Shown here one piece after another: positions 50,815 to 60,721 of a stretch of 64,000 nt of DNA. The notes below the pieces were generated by a model. It was not told the DNA's origin and did not search any database. It was given only the letters and a program-made list of their open reading frames with translations. The stretch is from positions 1,079,709 through 1,143,708 of the forward strand of contig CAJNDS010002424.1 in assembly GCA_905221605.1 (NCBI GenBank), written 5' to 3'. This stretch comes from Symbiodinium natans (lineage: Eukaryota; Sar; Dinophyceae; Suessiales; Symbiodiniaceae). A program made the position numbers and the translations under genes. Each line of letters opens with the position of its first letter. The stretch's first letter is position 1.

Positions 50815-50865
50815 GCCGAGGCAGCAGCGAGCTGCCTGTGCTATAGGATTCAGATGCCTCGAGCC
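50815..50865 (+). CDS. Exon, unidentified
   Basis: Seventeen phase-0 codons (AEAAASCLCYRIQMPRA) between CGGCTTCCAG and GTATTTGG; TTTAGGG repeats follow. Confidence 0.5.
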
Positions 50866-50939
50866 GTATTTGGTTTGGAGTTTGGGTTTAGGGTTTAGGG
50901 TTTAGGGTTTAGGGTTTAGGGTTTAGGGTCCATGTGCAG

Positions 50940-50994
50940 GAAACCCGGTTACCATCCTGCTGATTGCGCGAATGAGGCACAAAAACTCGTGCTG
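50940..50994 (+). CDS. Candidate exon
   Basis: After TGTGCAG two frames are open: NPVTILLIARMRHKNSC and KPGYHPADCANEAQKLVL, the latter vaguely zinc-knuckle-like. Donor GTAAAG. Confidence 0.38.
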
Positions 50995-51443
50995 GTAAAG
51001 GTTCTTCATGCTGACTGCTTGAGGCGCTCTCTCAGACCCCACTAGTTAATCCAGTGAACCCGAAACCCTGAAACTAAGTTCTTATTGCAAGCCTTCTGCG
51101 GGCCAAAGAGCTTAGGGTTTAGGGGTTCAGGGCTTAGGGAACCAGACCACACCCTCAACCCCATCCGAGTTTGGTCGAGCTTTCTTGAGGTTTCTAGATC
51201 TTTGGGGTTTCGCTTTTGTTTATATGTATATATATATATATTTTTTTTTTTATTTTTTTTGGTCTATTGGGGGGTTTTGCGGTTTGCTTAAGGTTTTGGG
51301 GTCGAGGTCAAAGCGTCTTGCCGTAAGGTGGGGACTGGAACGTTCCTGGGGCGCATCTCGGCCCCAGCCTCGGCACTGCGCAAGAGAGAGAGACCGTCTG
51401 CATAGCACGGCCCACTCTACTGCTCCTTTGCAGCTCCAGCTGG

Positions 51444-51543
51444 GGATGTTCCCCCCTTGTACTAACAGTCCTTGATAGGGATGATAGTAGCCCCTTATTA
51501 TAACCCCTATTAAGGAGTCGTGACATATAAGGGGGAACATCCC
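51444..51543. mobile_element. Family A foldback element
   Basis: GGGGATGTTCCCCCCTTGTA to TATAAGGGGGAACATCCC, well conserved at both ends. Confidence 0.72.
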
Positions 51544-51595
51544 AAGCCAGAAGCCCTAAACCCCAAGCCTGGCGTTGGGGTCGGGGGCCTCTGAG

Positions 51596-51621
51596 CCGTG
51601 TGGGACTCTCCAGGACCCAGC
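51596..51621 (+). CDS. Possible small exon
   Basis: The frame VWDSPGPS ends at a good donor (GTGAGC). Short, so weak. Confidence 0.28.
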
Positions 51622-51745
51622 GTGAGCTTCACTCCCTTTTCTTAGGGGGTGGGGGGGGGTAGTTTTTCGAGTGTTCAGGGTTTCGGGTTCAGGGTTTACG
51701 GTTGGGGTTTAGGGTTTAGGGCTTAGGGTACCTCATATGAGCCCC

Positions 51746-51833
51746 CTAAACCCTAAACCCTAAACCCTAAACCCTAAACCCTAAACCCTAAACCCTAAAC
51801 CCTAAACCGTAAACCCTAAACCCTAAACCCTAA
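51746..51833 (-). repeat. CCCTAAA array
   Basis: About twelve units, one CCGTAAA variant. Confidence 0.92.
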
Positions 51834-51944
51834 GCCCCTTGAATTCGAAAAAGTAACTTGTCCCAGGCTAGTCTGGGATCTAGTGTTGGAATCAGTGGGA
51901 GATTTTCATGCATTTTCCTTATTACGTTTAAGAGCTCAGAGGGC

Positions 51945-52012
51945 CGTTTAGGGTTTAGGGTTTAGGGTTTAGGGTTTAGGGTTTAGGGTTTAGGGTTTAG
52001 GGTTTAGGGTCC
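51945..52012 (+). repeat. TTTAGGG array
   Basis: Nine units, opposite in orientation to the array 110 bp upstream, so the two can pair. Confidence 0.92.
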
Positions 52013-52556
52013 TTAGTTTTTGGACTGTTTTCAGAAAGTCTGAAGGCAACCCTTTTACACTACCTAAGGACCCCAATCCTAAACCTCAAATACTCAAAAC
52101 CCGCAGCCACCACCCCCCACCCCCCTGCCAATCCCAAGCCGCAAGGGTTTCAATTGCCAACCTAGCAACCCTAACCTTCGACCCTAAACCCTAAACCCTA
52201 AACCCTAAACCCTAAAAACCCCAAGATCCTAAACCCGAAAATCCCAGCACCCTTCAGTCCCTGAAACCTTATACTTATACCCTAGTCCCCGAAGCGACAA
52301 GGTGGCGTACGAGAGACGGACAAGACGTGGGGGGCCTCAAACATTGCTCGTTCTTCGTTTGAACCCCAAAGCCCGAAAACCCTGAAATTAAAACAATCCA
52401 GAAACCCTAAACTAAAGCCCTAAATCCTAAAACTCCAAAACCCAGATCTAACCCAAAACCCAACACCCCTAAACCCTACTACCCTCGGGTTCCTTTACCG
52501 GGGTCTTCCTGAGGTTCTATATACCTGAAATTTCCCGAAAAAGGAGACTGCATTAT

Positions 52557-52681
52557 CTACTATTTTACTTAAGAAACACCTCCCCCCCCCAACAAAAAAC
52601 ACAAGGAATAGTCGTCGCTATAATGTTGCACTTGCAAGGAAGAATATGTTAGTTTTTTGGATGGTTCTTAAGCAAATAGTT
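52557..52681. mobile_element. Family J element
   Basis: CTACTATTTTACTTAAGAAAC to ATGGTTCTTAAGCAAATAGT; matches 8324-8487. Confidence 0.65.
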
Positions 52682-52845
52682 GTTATCCACCACAGAACCC
52701 ACCATTAAGGCCAGTTAAGCACCCTAAGCCCTAAACCCAGTTTATGGGGCAACAATGCGGAGGGCCCGTGCTATAGCTCTCTGAGCTGTGAGACTTCAAA
52801 AGACCCAATCAAGAAAACGTTGTGCATAAGGGCTTATTGATGCAG

Positions 52846-53062
52846 GAAGAGGCAAGTACGATACGGACTAAATTTGATGTATGACGAAGTAGAGGGAGTT
52901 CTTGACATACATCCCCATTGCCTACACGTTTTTCTGGCGATTGTCAGCAGCAAGCTATGCAGACATCTCTTGTCCAGGAATCAGAAGTTCTTCGAGCTTG
53001 CTGTGCAGGACTTTGCCGCGCACTGGAGGAAGGCTTCGCCTACTCTGCAAACTGCGCACTAG
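52846..53062 (+). CDS. Terminal exon of an unidentified gene
   Basis: After TTGATGCAG the frame runs KRQVRYGLNLMYDEVEGVLD, IHPHCLHVFLAIVSSKLCRH and LLSRNQKFFELAVQDFAAHW, ending QTAH and TAG. Seventy-two codons without a stop and with typical composition. It could also be read from the internal ATG at 52877. Confidence 0.62.
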
Positions 53063-54123
53063 CTACCAGATTGGGGCACTCAAGGGGCTCATAAATGGGT
53101 TACAAGTACAGTTATAATTGGGTTATAAGTACCATGAACCTGCATTTAGTAGCCGATGAGGTCTTGATGATTAGTTGTCTTTTCACGTGGCTCACGCTGC
53201 ATGCAAGCTTGGGTGCGTCAATCCCTTCTGTGGGGGTTCTCTAATAAAATTAGTCCAAATTTTCATTGGGGACCCTAAGTATCAGTCTCCGCATTAAAAT
53301 GAGAACCTCCCATGCGTGCGAAGCTTGCAGGGTGTGAAAGCTGTATAGCAGCTGGTTGCCCGTGCGAGGTGGTGAAGTACCCCATCTTCTTGCAATGGCG
53401 CAATGTGATCCCGGCGAAGTTGCAAATCAGACCCCTTCGGAGTTTAGAGCGTCCGAGGTCGTAGTTTTCAATGCTGGCTCTCTCGTGTCCCGTCATACGG
53501 CAAACCTTGGGCAGAGTGAGCATCGAGTCACTCTGACAAGTTTGGCATGTAGGGATCTAAATCAAGCTCAGGCTTTGGGGTGCTCAATGATGAATCGCAG
53601 GCTGAAGTTTGCTACCATCCGTTGTCCCACGTGTGTGGGAAGCAAGCAGCCTACCGTCGTCCCCACATCCAGGGCAACAGACGTCACCCACATACATATC
53701 TGGGGCTATGGGCCATTGGTGTTGGTGAGGGTCCAGGTAGGGTCTGCGTCTCTCCATATGCGGGGACCTGGGGATGATTCAGGCTCTAGTTCAGGGTTTT
53801 AGGCTGTAGAGGGTTCTTGATTTCCGGGTAAACCCTAAACCCCTTGGACTTTGAGTTCGGGAGAACACGACTGTTGCTGGGGTGTAGGGTTTCTATCCAC
53901 GCCAAACCTGAGATTCGAATGCGGGCCTGGGAGGTTAGATGACGCATGATATACAACAGTTTGGCATTATGTATGTTTCGTTGAGTTAACATGCATATAC
54001 ATATATATATATATACACATATTATATTCTCTGCAATTAAAGATAGAGTATATGTCTTGCAACTGACGAAATACACAGTCTTTCAGTGTAGGTGAACCTG
54101 ACGTGGCGTTGAGGACTTTACAG
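53063..54123. other. Stretch without telomere repeats; weak ORFs
   Basis: This kilobase lacks TTTAGGG arrays until 53830. A 148-codon + frame (53356-53802) and an overlapping 65-codon frame (53580-53777, AEVCYHPLSHVCGKQAAYRR) are open, as is a minus frame. None has a recognisable domain; I leave them as possible. Confidence 0.3.
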
Positions 54124-54208
54124 CTCTGGTGCTTCCGCACTTCGCCAGGAACCGTCTTCACACCTGGATCAGGTTGTCTCCAGCGCGTCGGGCACCTAGG
54201 ACCCTTGA
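54124..54208 (+). CDS. Candidate exon
   Basis: The frame LVLPHFARNRLHTWIRLSPA, then RRAPRTLE, after GACTTTACAG; may end earlier at GTTGTC (54173). Confidence 0.4.
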
Positions 54209-54328
54209 GTAGGCCCTTATTGGGTTTAGGGTTTAGGGTTTAGGGTTTAGGGTTCAGGGTTTAGGGTTTCGGGTTCAGGGTTCAGGGTTCAGGGTTTAGG
54301 AGGGTTTAGGTTCCGTTGTAAGCCCCTT

Positions 54329-54556
54329 TTAAGCCAAAAAGGGCACCCTTCTTGTTCCTAGGTTACTCCTGGGTCTAGGGCACTCTACATCCTGATGACA
54401 CTCCAGGTGCATGGGTTGGGAGGAGGGAGTTGCTAGCCCCGCAGTGGTGTGTTCATCGAACTCGCTCATCCGACTTGTCAAACGCTGCTGAAATGCTTGC
54501 TTGCAAAGTTCATGTTTATGGCAAGCCACAGCAATCTCAGCCGATAGTTTTCCCAC
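54329..54556 (-). CDS. Possible minus-strand coding fragment
   Basis: A 75-codon minus frame contains KLSAEIAVACHKHELCKQAF then QQRLTSRMSEFDEHTTAG. It is protein-like but stands alone on this strand. It overlaps a partial family B-like sequence at its 3' end. Confidence 0.25.
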   Translation of the reverse strand: MGKLSAEIAVACHKHELCKQAFQQRLTSRMSEFDEHTTAGLATPSSQPMHLECHQDVECPRPRSNLGTRRVPFLA

Positions 54557-54959
54557 ACTAGTGTTAAACCACTGTGCAATTCCGGGACATATAGGAGTTG
54601 ATGTACTAAGCCCCTAAAAACCCAAACCTAAACCCTGTACCCTAAACCCTAAACCTGCAACCCTAAACCAGACGTAAGTATCGACATCCCTCACCATCAA
54701 TCCATCCCTGTACCCCACACCCCGAAACCCGAAATGCACACCAAACCCTCCCTAACATCCTGAAAAACCCTAGAACACTACAGCCCTAAAAGCCCTCAAC
54801 CCTAAATCCTCCTAAACCCACTGAAGCCCTAAGACCCTAAGAACCCCAAGAACACTAAGAGCCCTAAACCCCCTAACCCCCGAAACCCTAAAACTCTAAG
54901 ACCCTAGATTCCTAAACCCCCTCAAGTCGTAAGCCCTAAACCCAACACCCCTAAAGCCC

Positions 54960-55335
54960 TCACACCCTAAAACCCGCTGAGGAACCCACCCTAAAACCTT
55001 AAACCCCCTAAGACCCGCTGAGGAACTCACCCTAAAACCCTGAAACCCCAAAACTCTAAAACCTAAAAACCCGCTCATACCCTGAGAACCCTACTGTAAT
55101 CCCTAAACCCCCCTAAACACCCTAAAACCCTCAAACCCTAAAACCCGCTGAGGAGCTCACCCAAAAAACTTACGCTTAAACCCCCTAAAACCCTCAAACC
55201 CTAAAACCCTAAACCCCCTAAAACCCTAAACCCTAAACCTTAAGCACCCTAAAACCCCCTAGAACCCTAAACCCTCTAAAACCCTAAACCCTAAGCACCC
55301 TAAAACCCTCAACAAACCTTCGCTGAGGAACTCTC
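54960..55335. repeat. CCCTAAAAC-rich stretch with repeated CGCTGAGGAACTC
   Basis: CGCTGAGGAAC[CT]CACCC recurs at about 54977, 55015 and 55147, and a fourth time as the true exon boundary at 55321. Between them are CCCTAAAACC and CCCCCTAAA units. Confidence 0.75.
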
Positions 55336-55415
55336 ACTTCGTCCTGGCGTTGGTCGTGACACCTTTGCTGATCATTCTGGCGATTGTTCTGCTGAACGGT
55401 CACCGCCTCAAGCTG
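55328..55415 (+). CDS. Exon encoding a transmembrane helix
   Basis: After TTCGCTGAG the frame NSHFVLALVVTPLLIILAIV, then LLNGHRLKL, is a clear membrane-spanning segment followed by a basic end. Donor GTGAAC, then TTTAGGG repeats. Confidence 0.6.
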
Positions 55416-55429
55416 GTGAACCCTTTAGG

Positions 55430-55610
55430 GTTCAGGGTTTAGGGTTTAGGTTTCAGGGTTTTTTGGGTTCAGGGTGAAGGGTTTAGGGTTTAGGGTTTAG
55501 GTTTCAGGGTGTAGGGTGAAGGGTTCAGGTTTCAGGGTTTTTTGGGTTCAGGGTGAAGGGTTTATAGGGTTTAGGGCTCAGGGTTTAGGGTTTAGGGTTT
55601 ACAAACCCTA
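55430..55610 (+). repeat. TTTAGGG-derived tandem block
   Basis: TTTCAGGGTTTTTTGGGTTC and AGGGTGAAGGG occur twice as a larger unit among TTTAGGG repeats. Confidence 0.7.
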
Positions 55611-55768
55611 TAGGGTTTGGGGTTTAGGGTTTCGAGGCTTCGGGGGACGGGGGCTGGCGGCCAGGATGCTGTCAAGCACTGCAATTTTGCCCCCCAAACC
55701 CCAAGCCCTAAACTCCCTTAAGCCCTAAACTCTGAACCCTAAACCCTTAGACCCGCCGCCGGCGCAAG

Positions 55769-55823
55769 GCTTACTGCAACTGCTGATGTGGTTTGGGCTG
55801 GCGGCACTCCTGACATTTTTTCT
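55769..55823 (+). CDS. Exon encoding a second hydrophobic helix
   Basis: The frame LLQLLMWFGLAALLTFF follows GCGCAAG; donor GTTTAG leaves CT, completed as Leu by the next exon. Confidence 0.6.
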
Positions 55824-55836
55824 GTTTAGGGTTCCA

Positions 55837-55915
55837 AGTATGGGCCCTTATAAACTACGCATGAGACGGGCCCATACTTCGGATCCCTATAAAGAAGGGT
55901 AAGGGACCATACTAA
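55837..55915. mobile_element. Family G-like element inside a 114 bp intron
   Basis: AAGTATGGGCCCTTATA at the left and GGGTAAGGGACCATACTAAG at the right; it fills most of the intron 55824-55937. Confidence 0.6.
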
Positions 55916-55937
55916 GGGCCGATGGCTCCAACCTTAG

Positions 55938-55977
55938 ATTCTGCATGGGCCGGTCTACATCCGTGTTGCCTCATGCG
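55938..55977 (+). CDS. Exon after the hydrophobic helix
   Basis: In the phase left by 55823 it reads LFCMGRSTSVLPHA, from CAACCTTAG to a GC donor. Confidence 0.47.
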
Positions 55978-56128
55978 GCTTTAGGGTTCAGGATTTATAC
56001 GGTCAGATCCTCCCCTTTTGGGTTTAGGGTTTAGGGCCCCCCCCCACCCACCCCGCCCTCTTCCGAAAAAGAAGGACTTTTATTTTGAACAACCTCGAAG
56101 TCCCCTACTATTGCTGGCTTGTTGGCAG

Positions 56129-56221
56129 ATGTGCCACATGCAGCTTGGGACGTTGAAGCCGCTCTCAGAAAGGGGAGTTGACAGCGAACTCAGCCAAAGC
56201 AGTTCATCGTCACTTAACTCT
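56129..56221 (+). CDS. Exon, Ser-rich
   Basis: Thirty-one phase-0 codons (MCHMQLGTLKPLSERGVDSE, then LSQSSSSSLNS) between TTGTTGGCAG and GTTGGA. Confidence 0.55.
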
Positions 56222-56313
56222 GTTGGAACTCCTTCTCTGCCTAAACCCCAAGACCCTGCACCCTAAACCTTACGAGCCTAAACGTCTTACCTGGCACCTG
56301 ACACGTTGGCCAG

Positions 56314-56372
56314 GGACCCCATCGGCCGCCAACCTCCGAGAATGCAATGATGGGCCGCCTTGGCCAGCACCC
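56314..56372 (+). CDS. Candidate exon
   Basis: Phase-0 frame GPHRPPTSENAMMGRLGQHP after GTTGGCCAG; another frame (TPSAANLRECNDGPPWPAP) is also open. Confidence 0.3.
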
Positions 56373-56709
56373 TAACACGAGGCTTTGGTTAGGAGTTGGG
56401 TTTGGGGTTTTGGTCCCTAATCTCGAAGCTCTGAGCCCCAAGCCCTAAACGGAGTTTACGCTTGCAATTCTCGGAGCCCGTTGGGATCTGGAGCATCAAA
56501 GCTTTGTCGGATTTGGGCTTGTGTGGCTTTTATGGTTGGCTTTTGGGTTTGTAGGTTTTAGGGTTCCGGGGTTTAGAGGGTTTGGGGTTTCGAGGTTTTA
56601 GGCTTAGGGTGTGGAGTGCGTGGCTGAGGCAGAACTACGGAATCAGGACGTAGAAGCACTTATATGCAAGCCAGGTTTAGCCCTAAACTCGAAATCCGCC
56701 CCTTCGCAG

Positions 56710-56848
56710 AAATACTTTGGCACAGACTTGTAAATCTGCTGCTCGCAGCATCTCTTGCGGCTCTGAGCAGCTCGTGCTGATGTACTCCGAAGAAGGCCCA
56801 TCTCCCGCCCAAAGCGGCTGTGCCCTGAAACCCTTCCACAACCACTCA
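56710..56848 (+). CDS. Exon, unidentified
   Basis: The frame NTLAQTCKSAARSISCGSEQ, then LVLMYSEEGPSPAQSGCALK, ends PFHNHS at GTCGTA. Acceptor CGCCCCTTCGCAG. One of the longer exons in this gene. Confidence 0.56.
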
Positions 56849-57303
56849 GTCGTAATTCCAGAGATGGCTGCCCCTTTCCCCTGACAACGCTCGCTGCTAG
56901 CTAGAAACCCTGAAGCCCAAAAGGGCTGCACCTTAAGCCTAAAACCACTAACCCTGAACCGTAAGCCTACAGACCGATCGGGTGCACAGCCCCAAACCCT
57001 AAGCCCCACAGCCCTAAACCCCAAACGTAAACCTTTGCCCAGAGACTACAGAAGATGCCTTTTTTGCTAGGGTAAGGAGCATTCCGCAAATCATGTTAGG
57101 CTTCTGGGGGGAGGGGTGGGGGTTCCTGATAACGAGGATCAGACTCTGTCTGGGGGGGTTTCTCAGCAGCACCCCTCTCTTGGGAAAAGCCCCTTCTAGG
57201 ATCCTAAACCCTAAACCCTATGCCTATGCCCTAAACCCTGAATCCTATACCCTGAACCCCCAGCCCTCATTAAGGGACGTTGGGAGTCTCCGTGCCTCCC
57301 AAG

Positions 57304-57373
57304 GCCGGAAACTTCTCCCCACGATGTACAACTACCAATCAGAGGAGCAAACGGCATCTCGGAAGAAGTTGCT
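57304..57373 (+). CDS. Candidate exon, three open frames
   Basis: After CCTCCCAAG frames PETSPHDVQLPIRGANGISE and RKLLPTMYNYQSEEQTASRK are both good. TTTAGGG repeats begin at once after it. Confidence 0.43.
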
Positions 57374-57374
57374 T

Positions 57375-58664
57375 AGGGTTTAGGGTTCAGGGTTTAGGGT
57401 TTAGGGTTTAGGGTTTTGGGTTTTGGGTTTTGGGTTTTGGGGGTCATCCTCAATTTGATAGAATCCCGAAACTGCGAAGAAAGATCATTATCGAATGCCT
57501 GCATGAAAACAGGGTCTCTCATTCGGATTTTGGCGCGCGTATCCAGGCTTCCTTTTTTTGGCGAAAGAGTGTGTGTATGTGGGGTGTACGGATGGGGTAG
57601 TAGTATAACGCGACGTCCTTTAACCCGTACTCTTGTATTGTGCCTACTGTACGAATCCGGCAAGCCTCAGGCCTTGCGCCCACAAGCTTGAGCCCTAAAG
57701 GGCTTAGGGCATTTAGGGTCTTTATTGGCGAAGCAGTTGTTGTAAATTTAGGTGCCCATTCTGGGAGACATTCTGCCCGTGGCTCTAAACCCTAAACCCT
57801 GAACCCTAATAATTAAAACTTCTTCCAACATTGTCCATTAACTCAACAGAACACTCCGAATTGATCAGTCAGGATACCTAAGGTCCCTACTTCTACAGTA
57901 GGGGAGTGGTTACCTGGTTCAGGATTTTGTTTTGAGGATTCAGGGTGTATTGTGTAGGATTTAGAGTTTAGAGGGTCAAGGCTTTAGCTCGTGGGTACGG
58001 CTTACGGCTGCCAAAGCCTTGTTCCTGATGCGAGGCGAGCGGCAATGAGCAGCCTTCCTACGTACAGTTCTGAGTCACCGATTACACGACCCTTGGCGCA
58101 TGGGTACAGCACCCTCCACAGCACAGCCTACCTGACACCCGGCCCGTACTATGTTAGAACATTTTGATTGGTTGAAGTGTTCGACACATCTAAGCCTCAT
58201 ACCTGCAAAACATGCACTAGCCCCACATAATGAAAGAGTGTGTCTCCACATGAGAAGAAACTCAACACACATCACACGTGTTCATATGCCTGCTGCCGAT
58301 CCGCCGCGGCAACTGGAAAAGCAGCATCGTGGTGGGAAGTTGACCTTGGGACGAGTGCACATTTCAAGCTAATTAGCGAGATTTCGTGCACCCCAAAACC
58401 CTAGAACACAAAAGCCCCGATGCAAGTTCCTCCATGCCCGCCAGTGAAGTTCAAGAGGGACGTTACGTTGTGGTTTTAGGGCTTAGGTGTTCAACTACGT
58501 TGCGGATCTGGAGTGTGCAAGGAATGCCGCATCACTCACCCGCCCTTTTCGAAACACACACATTTGCAGGACATGAGTCTACGAATTGGGCAGCTCCTTG
58601 CATCACTGATCCTCATAGTGCAAGTCTTGCGCCTACATAATTACTCGAGAACGCTAATGAAGAG
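57375..58664. other. Gene-poor stretch
   Basis: TTTTGGG repeat (57415-57440), short ORFs on both strands (for example + 58151-58372 ending KLTLGRVHISS, and + 58434-58637) without domain features. Confidence 0.3.
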
Positions 58665-58688
58665 GTCGCCTCGGAGCGGACCCACTAT
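58665..58688 (+). CDS. Candidate small exon
   Basis: Eight phase-0 codons (VASERTHY) between ATGAAGAG and the good donor GTAAGA. Confidence 0.35.
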
Positions 58689-58770
58689 GTAAGATTTTCG
58701 GGTCCCAAAACCCTCAATATTCAATCCTTATCTTTACAGAGGAAGATAGCCTATGTAGCACTCACGGAAG

Positions 58771-58831
58771 GCTCGAGGCCCCCACGGGAGCAAGCCGCAA
58801 TCGCGGCCAAAGCCCAACCCATAATATAGGG
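58771..58831 (+). CDS. Candidate exon running into a family F element
   Basis: One frame (LEAPTGASRNRGQSPTHNIG) is open into the element's left end, up to AGGG|GTTGG. Other frames stop inside that end. Confidence 0.35.
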
Positions 58832-58918
58832 GTTGGAAGGGTCGGAAGAGTTGCTGACTATTCCCTTATGGTCCCTATATTAACTCTTACAACCCCCAAG
58901 CATGAAGGCCCCGATAGT
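58821..58918. mobile_element. Family F element
   Basis: ATAATATAGGGGTTGGAAGG to CATGAAGGCCCCGATAGTG. The acceptor-side AG is AAG rather than CAG. Confidence 0.68.
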
Positions 58919-59453
58919 GCAGGGTTTAGGGTGTAGCGTCTAATGTAGGGTTGGTTTCCCTGCACCCCGGTGCCCCTTAATGATGGCCCTATGGCGCCTT
59001 ATGAGGAAAAGATGGGTATCGATTTTTACATTCTCTCTCTCTCTCTCTATATATATATATACATATAGGCCAAATACTTTACGTGGTTGTAAGGGTTTAG
59101 CGATCCCATTTCTCAGGGTTTAAAGCACTAGTATAAGCTGGAGCCGCAACACTGCTCGGGAACTGGCTCAGCAGCACGTGCGATTTCAGAGGGCTTTGAC
59201 CTTCTGACCGTTGTGCAGCCAGTCCAGCATCTAAGGGGTTTAGGGTTTCGGGTGGGCAGTCGGTTGCAGTGCATTGGGAGAGGGATCCTGGGCATCGTTT
59301 AAGGCGACTCACTTGCACATGCCAGAGATGGTTTTTTTTGGCAGTCTGTAGACTGTAGAACTACACACCCAACCTTGACCCCGACACCCCAAGCATAGTC
59401 CCACCAACGCAGTACCCAGTTTCAGTCAGCGCACATCTAGACCCCCGTACCAG

Positions 59454-59637
59454 GGCGACATCAGGAAGCCTCATCTTTTTTCACCCCGGGCCCCCATTCG
59501 TGACTTCCGCGATGGTGGCCGCGTCGAACCTCCCCGCACCGTTGACGGACGGGGAACTTATCAATAGCGCCTCGCTGAGCGACCCTCGGCAGGGTACGAT
59601 CATATTGCATTCTCAGAGAGAAGGGTCTTACGCGTGG
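59454..59637 (+). CDS. Gene model 59454-60484, exon 1 (visible)
   Basis: The frame ATSGSLIFFHPGPPFVTSAM, VAASNLPAPLTDGELINSAS and LSDPRQGTIILHSQREGSYA runs from CCGTACCAG to the donor TGG|GTACTTTGG, which leads into TTTAGGG. An internal ATG (59511) could be the start. It leaves phase 0 for the 11 bp exon at 59704. Confidence 0.57.
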
Positions 59638-59703
59638 GTACTTTGGGTTTAGGTTTAGGGTTTAGGGTTTAGGGTTTAGGGTTTAGGGTTTAGGGATGTC
59701 CAG

Positions 59704-59714
59704 TCTTGGATAAT
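59704..59714 (+). CDS. Same model, 11 bp microexon
   Basis: TCTTGGATAAT between GATGTCCAG and GTATAC. In phase it encodes SWI and two bases of Met, completed at 60012. Without this donor the frame runs on to a stop at 59785, also protein-like (TRRCKRRPRCLTGFFDCLRF), which would make it a terminal exon instead. Confidence 0.42.
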
Positions 59715-60011
59715 GTATACCCGACGATGCAAGAGGCGTCCGCGCTGTCTGACTGGATTCTTTGATTGCCTGCGGTTTGCACAGTAGAGTCCTACCTTGG
59801 GATGTGATGTCAGCATCTTCCCATGAGCCAGGCCCCCGAAACTTGCCCCTCGTGAGTTTGACGAATCCTTGGTAAACCCCAAACACCCTGAAGTTCAGGC
59901 TTTAGGGTTTAGGGTTCAGGGTTTAGGGTTTGAACTCCCTCGTAAACATTGGCTTGGCATCAGATGAGAAGTGCCTAGGCTATCCTCCTAGCCGATCCCT
60001 AGCCTTTCCAG

Positions 60012-60057
60012 GCAGACCTTCGAGGATACCGTAGTGACCCGATTAAGTAATATAGGG
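60012..60057 (+). CDS. Same model, exon 3, ends in family F
   Basis: The frame QTFEDTVVTRLSNIG follows AGCCTTTCCAG. Its last codons AAT ATA GGG are the left terminal repeat of the F element, and the donor GTAGGA is inside it. Confidence 0.58.
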
Positions 60058-60170
60058 GTAGGAAATAGTTATACCAATAGCACTCCCTTATTTTGGCCCA
60101 ATAAATATTTATAGTATAGTAGCCCCCTAAAACCCTATTCATTATTCTCATGATTAAGCCCCATATTACC
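60047..60170. mobile_element. Family F element forming an intron
   Basis: TAATATAGGGGTAGGAAATA to TGATTAAGCCCCATATTAC. Splicing 60058-60158 leaves both outer ends in the mRNA in frame. Confidence 0.75.
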
Positions 60171-60207
60171 GCAACCAGAACAATGGCTTGTTACCCCCAT
60201 GCAAAGG
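60159..60207 (+). CDS. Same model, exon 4
   Basis: The frame PHITATRTMACYPHAK starts with the right end of the F element (CCCCATATTAC). Donor GTCTAC, one base over. Confidence 0.55.
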
Positions 60208-60242
60208 GTCTACGGCACGGGCCATGATGGGTACCTTGGCAG

Positions 60243-60255
60243 TCCAGGCGAACCC
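60243..60255 (+). CDS. Same model, 13 bp microexon
   Basis: TCCAGGCGAACCC between CTTGGCAG and GTAAAC encodes VQANP with its neighbours and restores phase for 60403. Confidence 0.45.
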
Positions 60256-60402
60256 GTAAACTACTGAAACCTGACATAGACTAAACCCAAGCCTCCCAAA
60301 CCCCCTCAACCCATAAAACCCTTAATGAGATCTCAAACCCCCCTACAAAAAAAACCTTAACCCCTAAACCCTAAACCCTAAACCCCAAACCCCAAACCCC
60401 AG

Positions 60403-60484
60403 CAAGGATGTGCCAGACTCAGAGTCCCTGGCTGCCTGGCTCCTGGACAAAGGCGCGGATGCCTGGGCCTATACGCCCCCTTAG
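60403..60484 (+). CDS. Same model, terminal exon
   Basis: CCCTAAA/CCCCAAA repeats and AACCCCAG precede KDVPDSESLAAWLLDKGADA, then WAYTPP and TAG. LAAWLLDKGAD recalls an ankyrin-type helix. Six exons keep phase from 59454 to this stop. Confidence 0.6.
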
Positions 60485-60620
60485 GAACTATGTTTTCTTG
60501 AATGGCTGTATATATATATATATACATGGATCCACCTGAATCCTGAGAAACTCGGCATGTAAGCCTATATTATATATAGACTCCGGAAAACCCTAGATTC
60601 TTGCACTCTTGAATCGACAG

Positions 60621-60721
60621 GTTTGGATACGACGGACTGGGGCAAGGACAACACCAAGGGCGTCAGCAAGTTCTGGAAGGCCTCCTTGGGAGAATTTTTG
60701 CGAGCCCGAAAGCCTCCGAAA
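60621..60721 (+). CDS. Ubl/RCC1 gene, upstream exon
   Basis: The frame LDTTDWGKDNTKGVSKFWKA, then SLGEFLRARKPPK, from TCGACAG to GTGCGA; ends in phase 0. Confidence 0.57.

Noticed and set aside
50928-50994. Retroviral-type zinc knuckle (CRKPGYHPADC)
   Set aside because: Only part of a CCHC pattern, read across a likely acceptor; no other retroelement sequence nearby.
53356-53802. 148-codon ORF as a complete gene
   Set aside because: Overlapping frames are equally open and no domain or clear start context is visible; left as possible only.
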